A stretch of DNA of 64,000 bases. It comes from Dactylis glomerata (lineage: Eukaryota > Streptophyta > Magnoliopsida > Poales > Poaceae). The stretch covers positions 248,001 through 312,000 of the forward strand of contig QXEO01001808.1 in NCBI GenBank assembly GCA_007115705.1, read 5' to 3'. Below, piece by piece: positions 1 to 12,562 of the stretch (position 1 is its first letter; each line of letters opens with the position of its first letter). The notes beneath the pieces are model-generated. The model was not told the DNA's origin. It saw nothing but the letters and a program-made list of their open reading frames with translations, and ran no database searches. The translations under genes were made by a program, and so were the position numbers.

Positions 1-676
1 CATGCCAAGTTGCCTACTCAAGTAACCTAGTAGACATGCTAAGTGAAACCGAGTTGACCTACCGAAGTCACCTGGTACCTTCTACGCTGAGCTCCAATCC
101 ATACCTGCACATAAAGTTGTTGTGTTAGGTGTCATATAAGAGCTGTCACTTTTTATCGCCCGATAGGGGAAATGAGGCATTAATTACTACGCCGTCCATT
201 TATGCGCCTTTAGTTTTGGATCCCACAGTTGAGAATGGTCAACCAAATCATGATGGCAATTAACTACAAAAATGAAATGAGAAAATAAGAATAAGAATAT
301 TTGAATATGATTTTTACACGTTTGTGGAATAGATAGTTTGATACATGCAAATATATTTTTCAAACAGTTTTAAACTCAGTAATATAATATTTGAATTTTT
401 ATCACTGGTGTCCATATACACCAAATTTTCACCCATAACTATAAAGAGAAATAGGTAATGTACAAACTGAAAGTTAGATAAGATTCTTAGTATGTTTATG
501 CATGCAGACCGTGAATGACGTGCTAGTTGGCGGGACCTCGGCTGCACTATCACGATATTACTTTCGCAGGTCTGGCAAGTCTACCGTCTGCCTCTCGCAC
601 TCCATCAAATCATCAATATATTATATGTAGTCAGTAAACGTTCTTTTCTTATATATCTCTATTATTAATTAGGTGA
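1..676. repeat. Array spacer, copy 1 (partial)
   Basis: This is the right half of the ~1.14 kb spacer found in every array copy; the left part lies outside the window. A conserved minus-strand open frame of 68-79 codons recurs at the same place in copies 1, 2, 3, 5, 6 and 7 but matches no family I know and is probably fortuitous. It is AT-rich. Confidence 0.85.
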
Positions 677-1435
677 CACTAGCACCAGAAGGATGTTTTT
701 GCGATCGATACTCCTTGTCAACATTATGCCACCCACTAGCCTATGGTCGTTTCGACAAATTTTAGAATCTCAAAATTCAAAAGGGAAAATAGATTTTTTC
801 GCACTTTCATATTTTCAAATTTTATTTTTATTTTTATTTTTAGATCAAATTTATATTATATTAAACTTTTGGATTAGTTATATACACACATATAGCACGC
901 ATGCAGATATATACGCATATATATGCACATATACGCATATATACACACATATATACACATACACACACATACACACATATATGCACATATACACACACAT
1001 ATACGCACATATATGCACACATATATACATATACACATATACACACATATACACACACATACATACACATATACATACATATACACATATATATGCACAT
1101 ATATATATACATATACATACATATACGCACTTATATATATGCACATATGCATACATACACACACATATATGCACATATACGCATATATATATACACAGAT
1201 ATATACACATATACACACACATTATTTCGATTATTTCTCATGTGATAAAATCCTCAAAAAATTGTAATACAATAGTTTTTTCACATTATTTCAATTTTTA
1301 TGATTTTCAAAAAAAAATAGTTTTTTTCGATTTTTATATTTTTTGAATTTTCAAAGGCTACTAGTGGCGCATATAGCAATATGCGTCACGCATAGGCAAA
1401 ATGGTGCGCCACCAATAGCCTTTTTTCCACTAGTG
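677..1435 (-). mobile_element. CACTA-derived segment, array copy 1
   Basis: On the minus strand the segment starts with CACTAGTGGAAAAAAGGC at 1435, a typical grass CACTA terminus, followed by subterminal GGCGCAT/ATGCGCC repeats. The far boundary is a weaker CACTAGCACC at 677. The expected 3-bp target duplication is not seen (TGA versus TAT), so only the right terminus is secure. This copy lacks about 150 bases of subterminal repeats present in copies 2-5, consistent with a deletion between two CACGCATA(A)G repeats near 1385-1400. There is no transposase. Confidence 0.7.
880..1220. repeat. Alternating purine-pyrimidine tract, copy 1
   Basis: This is a run of AT, AC and GC dinucleotide steps (ACACATATATGCACATATACGC and similar) that almost never breaks purine-pyrimidine alternation. 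It lacks stop codons in several frames, which creates long spurious open frames on both strands. Confidence 0.9.
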
Positions 1436-2579
1436 TATATAAGGTATATTGAATATGGGAGTATGTACACCCAAGAGTATATAAGATAAGCCCTATATAT
1501 ATATCAACGCGGATTTGCAACCACCGGTGGTAGCTATGCATGCATGTATCATCCTTGGATTGTGGGAGCATACTATTCCTACCGCATGCGATGTAGAGAG
1601 CAGGATCATGTTGGTGATAACGGATGAAAAGATTCCGTTTGTTGCATACATATATTGCTTTAGAAAGGATACTTGGAAAGGCAACCGTGGATGGCTAGTG
1701 CACGTGGTGATCTCGGACATGCCATGCCAAGTTGCCTACCCAAGTAACCTAGTAGACATGCCATGCCAAGTTGCCTACCCTAAACGCTGACCCAGCACAC
1801 ACACAAAAATGATCCGATTGTTTTTCCCTATTATCTAGTCTGTCGCATTGCTGCCAAGTTGCCTACCCAAGTAACCTAGTGCGTGTGGTGATCTTGGACA
1901 TGCCATGCTAAGTTGTCTACTCAAGTAACCTAGTAGACATGCCAAGTGAAACCGAGTTGGCCTACCGAAGTCACCTGGTACCTTCTACGCTGAGCTCCAA
2001 TCCATACCTGCACATAAAGTTGTTGTGCTAGGTGTCATACAAGAGCCGTCACTTTTTATCGCCCGATAGGGGAAATGAGGCATTAATTACTACGTCGTCC
2101 ATTTATGCGTCTTTAGTTTTGGATCCCACAGTTGAGAATGGTCAACCAAATCATGATGGCAATTAACTACGAAAATGAAATGAGAAAATAAAAATAAGAA
2201 TATTTGAACATGATTTTTACACGTTTGTGGGATAGATAGTTTGCTACATTCAAATATATTTTTCAAACAGTTTTAAACTCAGTAATATAATATTTGAATT
2301 TTTATCACTGGTGTCCATATACCCTAAATTTTCACCCATAACTATAAAGAGAAATAGGTAATGTACAAACTGAAAGCCAGATAAGATTCTTAGCATGTTT
2401 ATGCATGCAGACCGTGAATGACGTGCTAGTTGGCGTGACCTCGGCTGCACTATCACGATATTACTTTCGCAGGTCTGGTAAGTCTACCCTCTGCCTCTCG
2501 CACTCCATCAAATCATCAATATATTATATGTAGTCAGTAAACGTTCTTTTCTTATATATCTCCATTATTAATTAGGTGA
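1436..2579. repeat. Array spacer, copy 2 (1144 bp)
   Basis: This is a complete spacer. It begins with a TATATAAGGTATATTG stretch just after the CACTA end and has the near-palindrome ACCACCGGTGGT near 1520. Four to five copies of CCAAGTTGCCTACCCAAGTA occur between about 1720 and 1960, two of them in direct tandem at a ~39-bp period. The right half holds the conserved AT-rich segment. There is no recognisable gene. Confidence 0.85.
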
Positions 2580-3647
2580 CACTAGCACCAGAAGGATATG
2601 TTTGCGATCGATACTCCTTGTCAACATTAGGCCACCCACTAGCCTACGGTCGTTTCGACAAATTTTAGAATCTCAAAATTCAAAAGGGAAAATAGACTTT
2701 TTCGCACTTTCATATTTTCAAATTTTACTTTTATTTTTATTTTTAGATCAAAATTTATATTGGATTAAACTTTTGGATTAGTTATATACACACATATAGC
2801 ACACATGCAGATATATACACATATATACACACACATATGTACATATACACACACATATATACACATATACGCACATATACGCATATATATGCACATATAC
2901 ACACATATATGCACACATACACACATATATACGCACACATACACATACATATATGTACATATATGCCCATATACGCACATATATACACATATACACATAT
3001 ACGCACATATACGCATATATACACATATATATGCACACATATACACACATATACACATACATACACACACATATATGCACATATATGCATATATACGCAC
3101 TTATATATGCACACATACATACATATACACACATATATACATATATACACACACATACATACATATATACACACATATACACACATATATGCACACATAC
3201 ACATATATACGCACTTATATATGCACATATGCATATATATATACACACATATATGCACACATACACACACATATACGCATATATACGCGGACATACATAC
3301 ACAGATACATACACATATACACACACATTATTTCGATTATTTCTCATGTGATAAAATCCTCAAAAAATTGTAATACAATAGTTTTTTCATATTATTTCAA
3401 TTTTTATGATTTTCAAAAAAAAATTGGTTTTTTTTTATTTTTTACTTTTTTTGAATTTTCTGAAGTTTTAGAGGCTACTAGTGGCGCATATAGCAATATG
3501 CGCCACGCATAGGAAAATTATGCGTGGCGCATATTGAGATGCGCCACTGATAAATTGTTACTAGTGGTGTGGCAATGGTGGCGCATCCCATATGTGTCAC
3601 GCATAAGCCAAAATGGTACGCCACCAATAGCCTTTTTTCCACCAGTG
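2580..3647 (-). mobile_element. CACTA-derived segment, array copy 2
   Basis: It has the same structure as in the other copies, with the full subterminal repeat block at about 3470-3640. The terminal motif is mutated to CACTGGTGG (plus strand CCACCAGTG). The alternating tract (2786-3327) is the longest uninterrupted one in the array. No coding sequence is present. Confidence 0.7.
2786..3327. repeat. Alternating purine-pyrimidine tract, copy 2 (~540 bp)
   Basis: This is an AT/AC/GC alternating tract. Its right end (GCGGACATACATACACAGATAC) is shared with the copy 4 tract, which suggests those two copies are closely related. Confidence 0.9.
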
Positions 3648-4791
3648 TATATAAGGTATATTGAATATGGGAGTATGTACACCCAAGAGTATATAAGATA
3701 AGCCCTATATATATATATCAACGTGGATTTGCTATCACCGGTGGTAGCTATGCATGCATGTATCATCCTTGGATTGTGGGAGCATACTATTCCTACCGCA
3801 TGCGATGTAGAGAGCAGGATCATGTTGGTGATAACGGATGAAAAGATTCCGTTTGTTGCATACATATTGCTTTAGAAAGGATACTTGGAAAGGCAATCGA
3901 AGATGGCTAGTGCACGTGGTGATCTCGGACATACCATGCCAAGTTGCCTACCCAAGTAACCTAGTAGACATGCCATGCCAAGTTTCCTACCCTAAACGCT
4001 GACCCAGCACACCCACAAAAATGATCCGATTGTTTTTCCCTATTATCTAGTCTGTTGCATTGCTGCCAAGTTGCCTACCCAAGTAACCTAGTGCGCGTGG
4101 TGATCTTGGACATGCCATGCCAAGTTGCCTACTCAAGTAACCTAGTAGACATGCCAAGTGAAACCGAGTTGGCCTACCGAAGTCACCTGGTACCTTCTAC
4201 GCTGAGCTCCAATCCATACCTGCACATAAAGTTGTTGTGCTAGGTGTCATACAAGAGGCGTCACTTTTTATCGCCCGATAGGGGAAATGAGGCATTAATT
4301 AATACGCCGTCCATTTATGCGCCTTTAGTTTTGGATCCCACGGTTGAGAATGGTCAACCAAATCATGATGGCAATTAACTACAAAAATGAAATGAGAAAA
4401 TAAGAATAAGAATATTTGAACATGATTTTTACACGTTTGTGGGATAGATAGTTTGCTACATTCAAATATATTTTTCAAATTGTTTTAAACTCAGTAATAT
4501 AATATTTGAATTTTTATCACTGGTGTCCATATACCCCAAATTTTCACCCATAACTATAAAGAGAAATAGGTAATGTACAAACTGAAAGTTAGATAAGATT
4601 CTTAGCATGTTTATGCATGCAGACCGTGAATGACGTGCAAGTTGGCATGACCTCGGCTGCACTATCACGATATTACTTTCGCAGGTCTGGTAAGTCTACC
4701 CTCTGCCTCTCGCACTCCATCAAATCATCAATATATTATATGTAGTCAGTAAACGTTCTTTTCTTATATATCTCCATTATTAATTAGGTGA
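3648..4791. repeat. Array spacer, copy 3 (1144 bp)
   Basis: It has the same length as the copy 2 spacer and differs from it by scattered point changes only. The CCAAGTTGCC repeats lie at about 3935-4150. No gene is seen. Confidence 0.85.
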
Positions 4792-5696
4792 CACTAGCAC
4801 CAGAAGAATCTGTTTGCGATCGATACTCCTTGTCAACATTAGGCCACCCACTAGCCTACGGTCGTTTCGACAAATTTTAAAATCTCAAAATTCAAAAGGT
4901 AAAATAGACTTTTTCACACTTTCATATTTTCAAATTTTTATTTTTAGATCAAAATTTATATTGGATTAAACTTTTAGATTAGTTATATACACACATATAG
5001 CACATATGCAGATATATACACACATATACACACATATATGCACACATACATATACATACATATATACACACATATACACACATATATGCACATATACATA
5101 CATATACACACATATATGCACACATATACACACATATATGCATACATATATACACACATATACGCACATATATGCACATATATGCACATATACGCACATA
5201 TACGCACATATATGCACATATACACACATATATGCACACATACACACATATACACATACATACACACATATATACGCACATATACGCACAGATACGCACT
5301 TATATATGCACATATGCATATATATACACATGTACACACACATATACGCACACATACATATACATATACATACATATACGCAATTATATATGCACACATG
5401 CATACATATACACACATATATGCACACATACACATATAGTTTTTTCACATTATTTTGATTTTTATGATTTTCAAAATAAAATAGTTTTTTTTGTTTTTTA
5501 ATTTTTTTTTGAATTTTCAGAGGCTACTAGTGGCGCATATAGCAATATGCGCCACGCATATGCAAATTATGCGTGACGCATATTGAGATGCACCACTGAT
5601 AAATTGTTACTAGTGGCGTGGCAATGGTGGCGCATTCCATATGCGCCACGCATAAGCCAAAATGGTGCGCCACCAATAGCCTTTTTTCTACTAGTG
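4792..5696 (-). mobile_element. CACTA-derived segment, array copy 3
   Basis: The minus-strand terminus reads CACTAGTAGAAAAAAGGC at 5696. The subterminal repeats (TGCGTGGCGCATAT and inverted copies) lie at 5520-5680 and can fold into hairpins such as GGCGCATATAGCAATATGCGCC. It contains an alternating tract and no coding sequence. Confidence 0.7.
4985..5438. repeat. Alternating purine-pyrimidine tract, copy 3
   Basis: This AT/AC/GC alternating run of about 450 bp differs internally from copies 1, 2 and 4 while keeping strict alternation. It lacks the ACATTATTTCGATTATTTC right flank seen in other copies, so a small deletion occurred here. Confidence 0.9.
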
Positions 5697-6842
5697 TATA
5701 TAAGGTATATTGAATATGGGAGTATGTACACCCAAGAGTATATAAGATGAGTCCTATATATATATATATCAACGCGGATTTGCTACTACCGGTGGTAGCT
5801 ATGCATGCATATATCATCCTTTGATTGTGGGAGCATACTATTCCTATTGTATGCGATGTAGAGAGCAGGATCATGTTGATGATAACGGATGAAAAGATTC
5901 CGTTTGTTGCATGCATATATTGCTTTAGAGGATACTTGGAAAGGCAACCATGGATGGCTAGTGCACGTGGTGATCTCGGACATGCCATGCCAAGTTGCCT
6001 ACCCAAGTAACCTAGTAGACATGCTATGCCAAATTGCCTACCCTAAACGCTGACCCAGCACACACACAAAAATGATCCAATTCTTTTTCCCTATTATCTA
6101 GTCTGTCGCATTGCTGCCAAGTTGCCTATCCAAGTAACCTAGTGCGCGTGGTGATCTTGGACAAGCCATGCCAAGTTGCCTACTTAAGTAACCTAGTAGA
6201 CATACCAAGTGAAACCGAGTTGGCCTACCGAAGTCACCTGGTATCTTCTACGCTGAGCTCCAATCCATACCTGCACATATAGTTGTTGTGCTAGGTGTCA
6301 TACAAGAGCCGTCACTTTTTATCGTCCGATAGGGGAAATGAGGCATCAATTACTACGCCGTCCATTTATGCACCTTTAGTTTTGGATCCCACAGTTGAGA
6401 ATAGTCAACCAAATCATGATGGCAATTAACCACAAAAATGAAATGAGAAAATAAGAATAAGAATATTTGAACACGATTTTTACATGTTTGTGGGATAGAT
6501 AGTTTGCTACATTCAAATATATTTTTCAAACAGTTTTAAACTCAGTAATATAATATTTAAATTTTTGTCACTGGTGTCCATATACCCGAAATTTTTACCC
6601 ATAACTATAAAGAGAAATAGGTAATGTACAAACTAAAAGTTAGATAAGATTCTTAGCATGTTTATGCATGCAGACCGTGAATGACGTGCTAGTTGGCGTG
6701 ACCTCGGCTGCACTATCACGATATTACTTTTGTAGGTCTGGTAAGTCTACCCTCTGCCTCTCGCACTCCATCAAATCATCAATATATTATATGTAGTCAG
6801 TAAACGTTCTTTTCTTATATATCTCCATTATTAATTAGGTGA
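5697..6842. repeat. Array spacer, copy 4 (1146 bp)
   Basis: This is a spacer of standard length. The minus-strand open frame conserved in other copies is broken here by point changes, which argues against it being a gene. Confidence 0.85.
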
Positions 6843-7861
6843 CAATAGCACCAGAAGGATCTGTTTGCGATCGATACTCCTTGTCAACATTAGGCCACCC
6901 ACTAGCCTACGGTCGTTTCGACAAATTTTAGAATCTCAAAATTCAAAAGGGAAAATAGACTTTTTTGCACTTTCATATTTTCAAATTTTTATTTTTATTT
7001 TTATTTTTAGATCAAAATTTATATTGGATTAAACTTTTGGATTAGTTATATACACACATATAGCACACATGCAGATATATACACACATATACACACACAT
7101 ATGCACATATACACACACATACACACACATATACGTACATATATGCACATATACGCATATATACGCAGATATACACACACATATACACACATATACACAC
7201 ATATACGCACACATATACACACACATACGCACATATACGCACATATACACATATATATATGCACACATACACACACATATACATATATACGCACACATAT
7301 ACATACATATACACACATATATGCATATATACGCACATATATGCACTTATATATGCACACATGCATACATATATACACACATATACACACATATACACAG
7401 ATATACGTACACATACATACACATATACGCACTTATATATGCACACATGCATACATATACACAAATATATGCATACATACACACACATATACGCATATAT
7501 ACGCGGACATACATACACAGATACATACACATATACACACACATTATTTCAATTATTTCTCATGTGATAAAATGCTCAAAAAATTGTAATACAATAGTTT
7601 TTCACATTATTTCGATTTTTATGATTTTCAAAAAAAAATTAGTTTTTTCGATTTTTAATTTTTTTTGAATTTTTTGAATTTTCAGAGGCTACTAGTAACA
7701 CATATAGCAATATACTTCACACATAGGCAAATTATGCGTGGCACATATTGAGATGTGCCACTGATAAATTATTACTAGTGGCGTGGCAATGGTGGCGCAT
7801 CCCATATGCGCCACGCATAAGCCAAAATGATGCGCCACCAATAGCCTTTTTTCCACTAGTG
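6843..7861 (-). mobile_element. CACTA-derived segment, array copy 4
   Basis: The plus-strand left boundary is mutated (CAATAGCACC), while the right CACTA terminus at 7861 is intact. The subterminal block at 7690-7850 has several CpG-to-TpA type changes compared with copies 3 and 5, as expected from decay of methylated DNA. Confidence 0.7.
7048..7542. repeat. Alternating purine-pyrimidine tract, copy 4
   Basis: This AT/AC/GC alternating run shares its right-hand end with copy 2. Confidence 0.9.
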
Positions 7862-9010
7862 TATATAAGGTATATTGAATAGGGGAGTATGTACACCCAA
7901 GAGTATATAAGATGAGTCCTATATATATATATATCAACGCGGATTTGCTATCTCCGGTGGTAGCTATGTATGCATGTATCATCCTTAGATTGTGGGAGCA
8001 TACTATTCCTACCGCATGCGATGTAGAGAGCAGGATTATATTGGTGATAACGGATGAAAAGATTCCGTTTGTTGCATGCATATATTGCTTTAGAAAGGAT
8101 ACTTGGAAAGGCAACCGCGGATGGCTAGTGCATGTAGTGATCTCAGATATGCCATGCCAAGTTGCCTACCCAAGTAACCTAGTAGACATGCCATGCCAAG
8201 TTGCCTACCCTAAACGCTGACCCAGCACACACACAAAAAATGATCCGATTGTTTTTCCCTATTATCTAGTCTCTCTCATTGCTGCCAAGTTGCCTACCTA
8301 AGTAACCTAGTGCGCGTGGTGATCTTGGACATGCTATGCCAAGTTGCCTACTCAAGTAACCTAGTAGACATGCCAAGTGAAACCGAGTTGGCCTACCAAA
8401 GTCACCCGGTATCTTCTACACTGAGCTCCAATATATACCTACACATAAAGTTGTTGTGCTAGGTGTCATACAAGAGCCATCACTTTTTATCGCCCAATAG
8501 GGAAAATGAGGCATTAATTACTACGCCGTCCATTTATGCGCCTTTAGTTTTGGATCCCACAGTTGAGAATGGTCAACCAAATCATGATGGCAATTAACTA
8601 CGAAAATGAAATGAGAAAATAAGAATAAAAATATTTGAACAAGATTTTTACACGTTTGTGGGATAGATAGTTTGCTACATTCAAATATATTTTTCAAACA
8701 GTTTTAAACTCAGTAATATAATATTTAAATTTTTATCACTGGTGTCCATATACCCCAAATTTTCACCCATAACTATAAAGAGAAATAGGTAATGTACAAA
8801 CTGAAAGTTAGATAAGATTCTTAGCATGTTTATGCATGCAGACCGTGAATGACGTGCTAGTTGGTGTGACCTCGGCTGCACTATCACGATATTACTTTCG
8901 CAGGTCTGGTAAGTCTACCCTCTGCCTCTCGTACTCCATCAAATCATCAATATATTATATGTAGTCAGTAAACGTTCTTTTCTTATATATCTCCATTATT
9001 AATTAGGTGA
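7862..9010. repeat. Array spacer, copy 5 (1149 bp)
   Basis: This is a standard spacer with CCAAGTTGCC repeats at about 8150-8370. No gene is recognised. Confidence 0.85.
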
Positions 9011-9209
9011 CACTAGCACCAGAAGGATCTGTTTGCGATCGATACTCCTTGTCAACATTAGGCCACCAACTAGCCTACGGTCGTTTCGACAAATTTTAGA
9101 ATCTCAAAATTCAAAAGGGAAAATAGACTTTTTCGCACTTTCATATTTTCAAATTTCTATTTTTATTTTTATATCAAAATTTATATTGGTTTAAACTTTT
9201 GGATTAGTT

Positions 9210-9519
9210 ATATACACACATATAGCACACATGAAGATATATACACACATATACACACATACACATACATACATTCACATATATACACATATACGCATAT
9301 GTACACACATATATGCACACATACACACACATATACGCACACATACACATATATATGCACACATACGCACATATACGCACATATACGCACTTATATGCAC
9401 ATATACACACATATACGCATATATACGTATATACACACACATATATGCACACATATACACACATACACATATATATGCACACATACACACACATATATGC
9501 ACATATATGCATATATATG
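9210..9519. repeat. Alternating purine-pyrimidine tract, copy 5 left part
   Basis: This is an AT/AC/GC alternating run left of the inserted TIR element. Confidence 0.9.
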
Positions 9520-9907
9520 TAGGTAAAATAACCAGGGCACCTTGGTGCCCGGGCACCATGCTCAATACATATAAAATACGTGATGTTTTGTACATACCCC
9601 AAGGTATGTATGACTTTGCACATACTTAGTAGACATAAATGAGGTATGTATACCTTAGGTATGTTATTTTTTTTGGAATATATACCTAAGGTATGTAAAA
9701 GTATGTATATATACGTATTTCGGGTATATATATATTGGGTATGTGTATCCTGGGTATATGTATCTTGGGTATGCATATTTTGGGTATGTATGAGTTGGGT
9801 ATATGTATCTTGGGTATGTATACCCTTGGGTATGCATAATTGTAAGCAAAATGTACGTATTTGAAGCATGGTGCCCGGGCACCAAGGTGCCCCATATCAG
9901 CTTCCTA
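9520..9907. mobile_element. 388-bp non-autonomous TIR element with palindromic ends
   Basis: Perfect 28-bp inverted repeats occupy 9535-9562 and 9865-9892. Each contains the 14-bp palindrome GGTGCCCGGGCACC. The similarity weakly extends outward to TAGG...CCTA, which I take as the ends. Inside, 9718-9845 is a degenerate ~15-20 bp repeat of TGGGTATGTATC type. No open frame of note is present. The flanking alternating tract makes the target duplication ambiguous, although TATATG occurs on both sides. It is absent from the other six array copies. The superfamily is not assigned; a MITE of Mutator or other type is possible. Confidence 0.75.
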
Positions 9908-10152
9908 TATATGCACATATACGTACTTATATATGCACACATGCATATATATACACACATATGCACATATATACACACACATACACACATATATACACAC
10001 ATATATGCACTTATACATACACATATACACACATATATGCACTTATATATGCACACATGCATACATATACCCATATATACACACATATACACACACATAT
10101 ACGCACATATACGTGGATATACATACACAGATACATACACATATACACACAC
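9908..10152. repeat. Alternating purine-pyrimidine tract, copy 5 right part
   Basis: This is the continuation of the copy 5 tract after the inserted element, ending at the conserved ACATTATTTCGATTATTTC flank. Confidence 0.9.
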
Positions 10153-10495
10153 ATTATTTCGATTATTTCTTATGCGATAAAATCCTCAAAACATTGTAAT
10201 ACAACAGTTTTTCACATTATTTCGATTTTATGATTTTCAAATAAAAACTTGGTTTTTTTTCGATTTTTAATTTTTTTTTTGAATTTTTTGATTTTTCAGA
10301 GGCTACTAGTGGCGCATATTGCAATATGCGCCATGCATAGGCAAATTATGCGTTGCGCATATTGAAATGCGCCACTGATAAATTGTTACTAGTGGCGTGG
10401 TAATGGTGGCGCATCCCAAATGCGCCACGCATAAGCCAAAATGGTGTGCCACCAATAGCCTTTTTTCCACTAGTGTATATAAGGTATATTGAATA

Positions 10496-11633
10496 TGGGA
10501 GTATGTATACCCAAGAGTATATAAGATGAGTCCTATATATATATATATCAATGCGGATTTGCTACCACCGGTGGTAGCTATGCATTCATGTATCATCCTT
10601 GGATTGTGGAAGCATACTATTCCTACCGCATGCGATGTAGAGAGCAGGATCATATTGATGATAATGGATGAAAAGATTCTGTTTGTTACATGTATATATT
10701 GCTTTAGAAAGGATACTTGGAAAGGCAACCGCGAATGGCTAGTGCACGTGGTGATCTCGGACATGCCATGCCAAGTTGCCTACCCAAGTAACCTAGTAGA
10801 CATGCCATGCCAAGTTGCCTATCCTAAACACTGACCCAGCACACACACAAAAATGATCCGATTATTTTTTTCTATTATCTAGTCTGTCGCATTGCTGCTA
10901 AGTTGCCTACCCAAGTAACCTAGTGCGCGTGGTGATCTTAGATATGCCATGCTAAGTTGCCTACTTAAGTAACCTAGTAGACATGCCAAGTGAAACCGAG
11001 TTGGCCTACCGAAGTCACCTGGTACCTTCTACGCTGAGCTCCAATCCATACCTGCACATAAAATTGTTGTGCTAGGTGTCATACAAGAGCCATTACTTTT
11101 TATCGCCCGATAGGGGAAATGAGGCAATAATTACTACGCCGTCCATTTATGCGCCTTTAGTTTTGGATCCCACAGTTGAGAATGGTTAACCAAATCATGA
11201 TGGCAATTAACTACGAAAATGAAATGAGAAAATAAGAATAAGAATATTTGAACATGATTTTTACACGTTTGTGGGATAGATAGTTTGCTACATTCAAATA
11301 TATTTTTCAAACAGTTTTAAACTCAGTAATATAATATTTGAATTTTTATCACTGGTATCCATATACCCCAAATTTTCACCCATAACTATAAAGAGAAATA
11401 GGTAATGTACAAACTGAAAGTTAGATAAGATTCTTAGCATGTTTATGCATGCAGACCGTGAATGCCGTGCTAGTTGGCGTGACCTCGGCTGCACTATCAC
11501 GATATTACTTTCGCAGGTCTGGTAAGTCTACCCTCTGCCTCTCGCACTCCATCAAATCATCAATATATTATATGTAGTCAGTAAACGTTCTTTTCTTATA
11601 TATCTCCATTATTAATTAGGTGACACTAGCACC
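10496..11633. repeat. Array spacer, copy 6 (1138 bp)
   Basis: This is a standard spacer. It contains the perfect 18-bp palindrome GCTACCACCGGTGGTAGC near 10,560. No gene is recognised. Confidence 0.85.
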
Positions 11634-12005
11634 AGAAGGATCTGTTTGCGATCGATACTTCTTGTCAATATTAGGCCACCCACTAGCCTATGGTCATTTC
11701 GACAAATTTTAGAATCTCAAAATTCAAAAGGGAAAATAGACTTTTTCGCACTTTCATATTTTCAAATTTTTATTTTTATTTTTATTTTAGATCAAAATTT
11801 ATATTGGATTAAACTTTTGGATTAGTTATATACACATATATAGCACACATGCACATATATACACATATATACACACATATATGCACACATACACACACAT
11901 ACACACATATACGCACATATATGCACATATACGCACATATATGCACATATACGCACATATACGCATATATACGCACATATACACATATATATGCACACAT
12001 ATATA

Positions 12006-12562
12006 GGACTCTGTGGAAGTTGATTTGGAAGGCGCCAATACCAAATAAAGTGAAAATCTTCGGATGGCGAACTGCTTGTGATAACCTAGCTACTAAAAAG
12101 AACAAATTCCGTAGGAAACTGGAATTGGACAGTACCTGTAGCATCTGTGGATGTGAAGATGAAACAAGTTTCCATGCTACTGTGGCTTGCTCTAAATCCC
12201 GAGCTCTTAGAAAAGAAATGAGAAAAGGATGGGATCTACCATCTGAATCGATGTTTAAATACTCGGGACCTGATTGGCTCCTTATTTTGCTAGATGGGAT
12301 AAGCAATGAAAGGAGAGGTCTTGTGCTGATGACTCTGTGGAGATGCTGGCATATGAGAAATGATGTGGTTCATGAGGAAGGCAAATGCAGCGTTACTGGT
12401 TCGGCTAATTTCCTTAATCGTTATTTGAAGGACCTTAATCTGAACTGCATGTCAAAAAATAACAGTAAAGGAAAGGATCCAATCAGCACTGAGGGGATCC
12501 CATCAAATGATAATTATATATCTGATGTTAGCCGATCGAATAGCAAACAGAGTTCAAGCTAG
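12006..12562 (+). pseudogene. LINE ORF2 fragment: zf-RVT zinc-binding region
   Basis: The frame encodes the C-terminal, post-reverse-transcriptase region of a plant LINE ORF2. It starts with the typical LWKLIWKAPIPNKVKIFGWR segment and then shows the zinc-binding pattern C-S-I-C-G-C...F-H...C (CSICGCEDETSFHATVAC). The following ~100 residues (LMTLWRCWHMRNDVVHEEGK) are also typical of the family. A TAG stop at 12,560 separates it from the RNase H domain in the same frame. Upstream codons come from the alternating tract and are not part of the protein. The reverse transcriptase and endonuclease domains are missing. Confidence 0.85.

Larger units (their letters stand above)
9011..10495 (-). mobile_element. 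CACTA-derived segment, array copy 5 (interrupted)
   Basis: It has the same organisation as the other copies, but the alternating tract is split by a 388-bp inverted-repeat element (9520-9907). The subterminal hairpin block (10,300-10,470) and the terminal CACTAGTGGAAAAAAGGC (minus strand, from 10,495) are well preserved. Confidence 0.7.

Noticed and set aside
693..1346. Long open frames of THIY/CVYM repeats in all array copies, on both strands (for example 693-1346, 2805-3512, 7042-7542)
   Set aside because: They come from the alternating AC/AT/GC tract, which lacks stops in many frames at once. No frame is conserved between copies.
677..1435. Complete CACTA element in each array unit with CACTAGCACC as second terminus
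   Set aside because: Only the right terminus is convincing. The left motif matches weakly and the flanking trinucleotides (TGA and TAT) do not form a target duplication.
2250..2456. Recurrent 68-codon minus frame MIVQPRSRQLARHSRSAC in most spacers
   Set aside because: It is recurrent only because the DNA is duplicated. It is broken in copy 4, has no recognisable domain, and shows no codon-position bias by eye.
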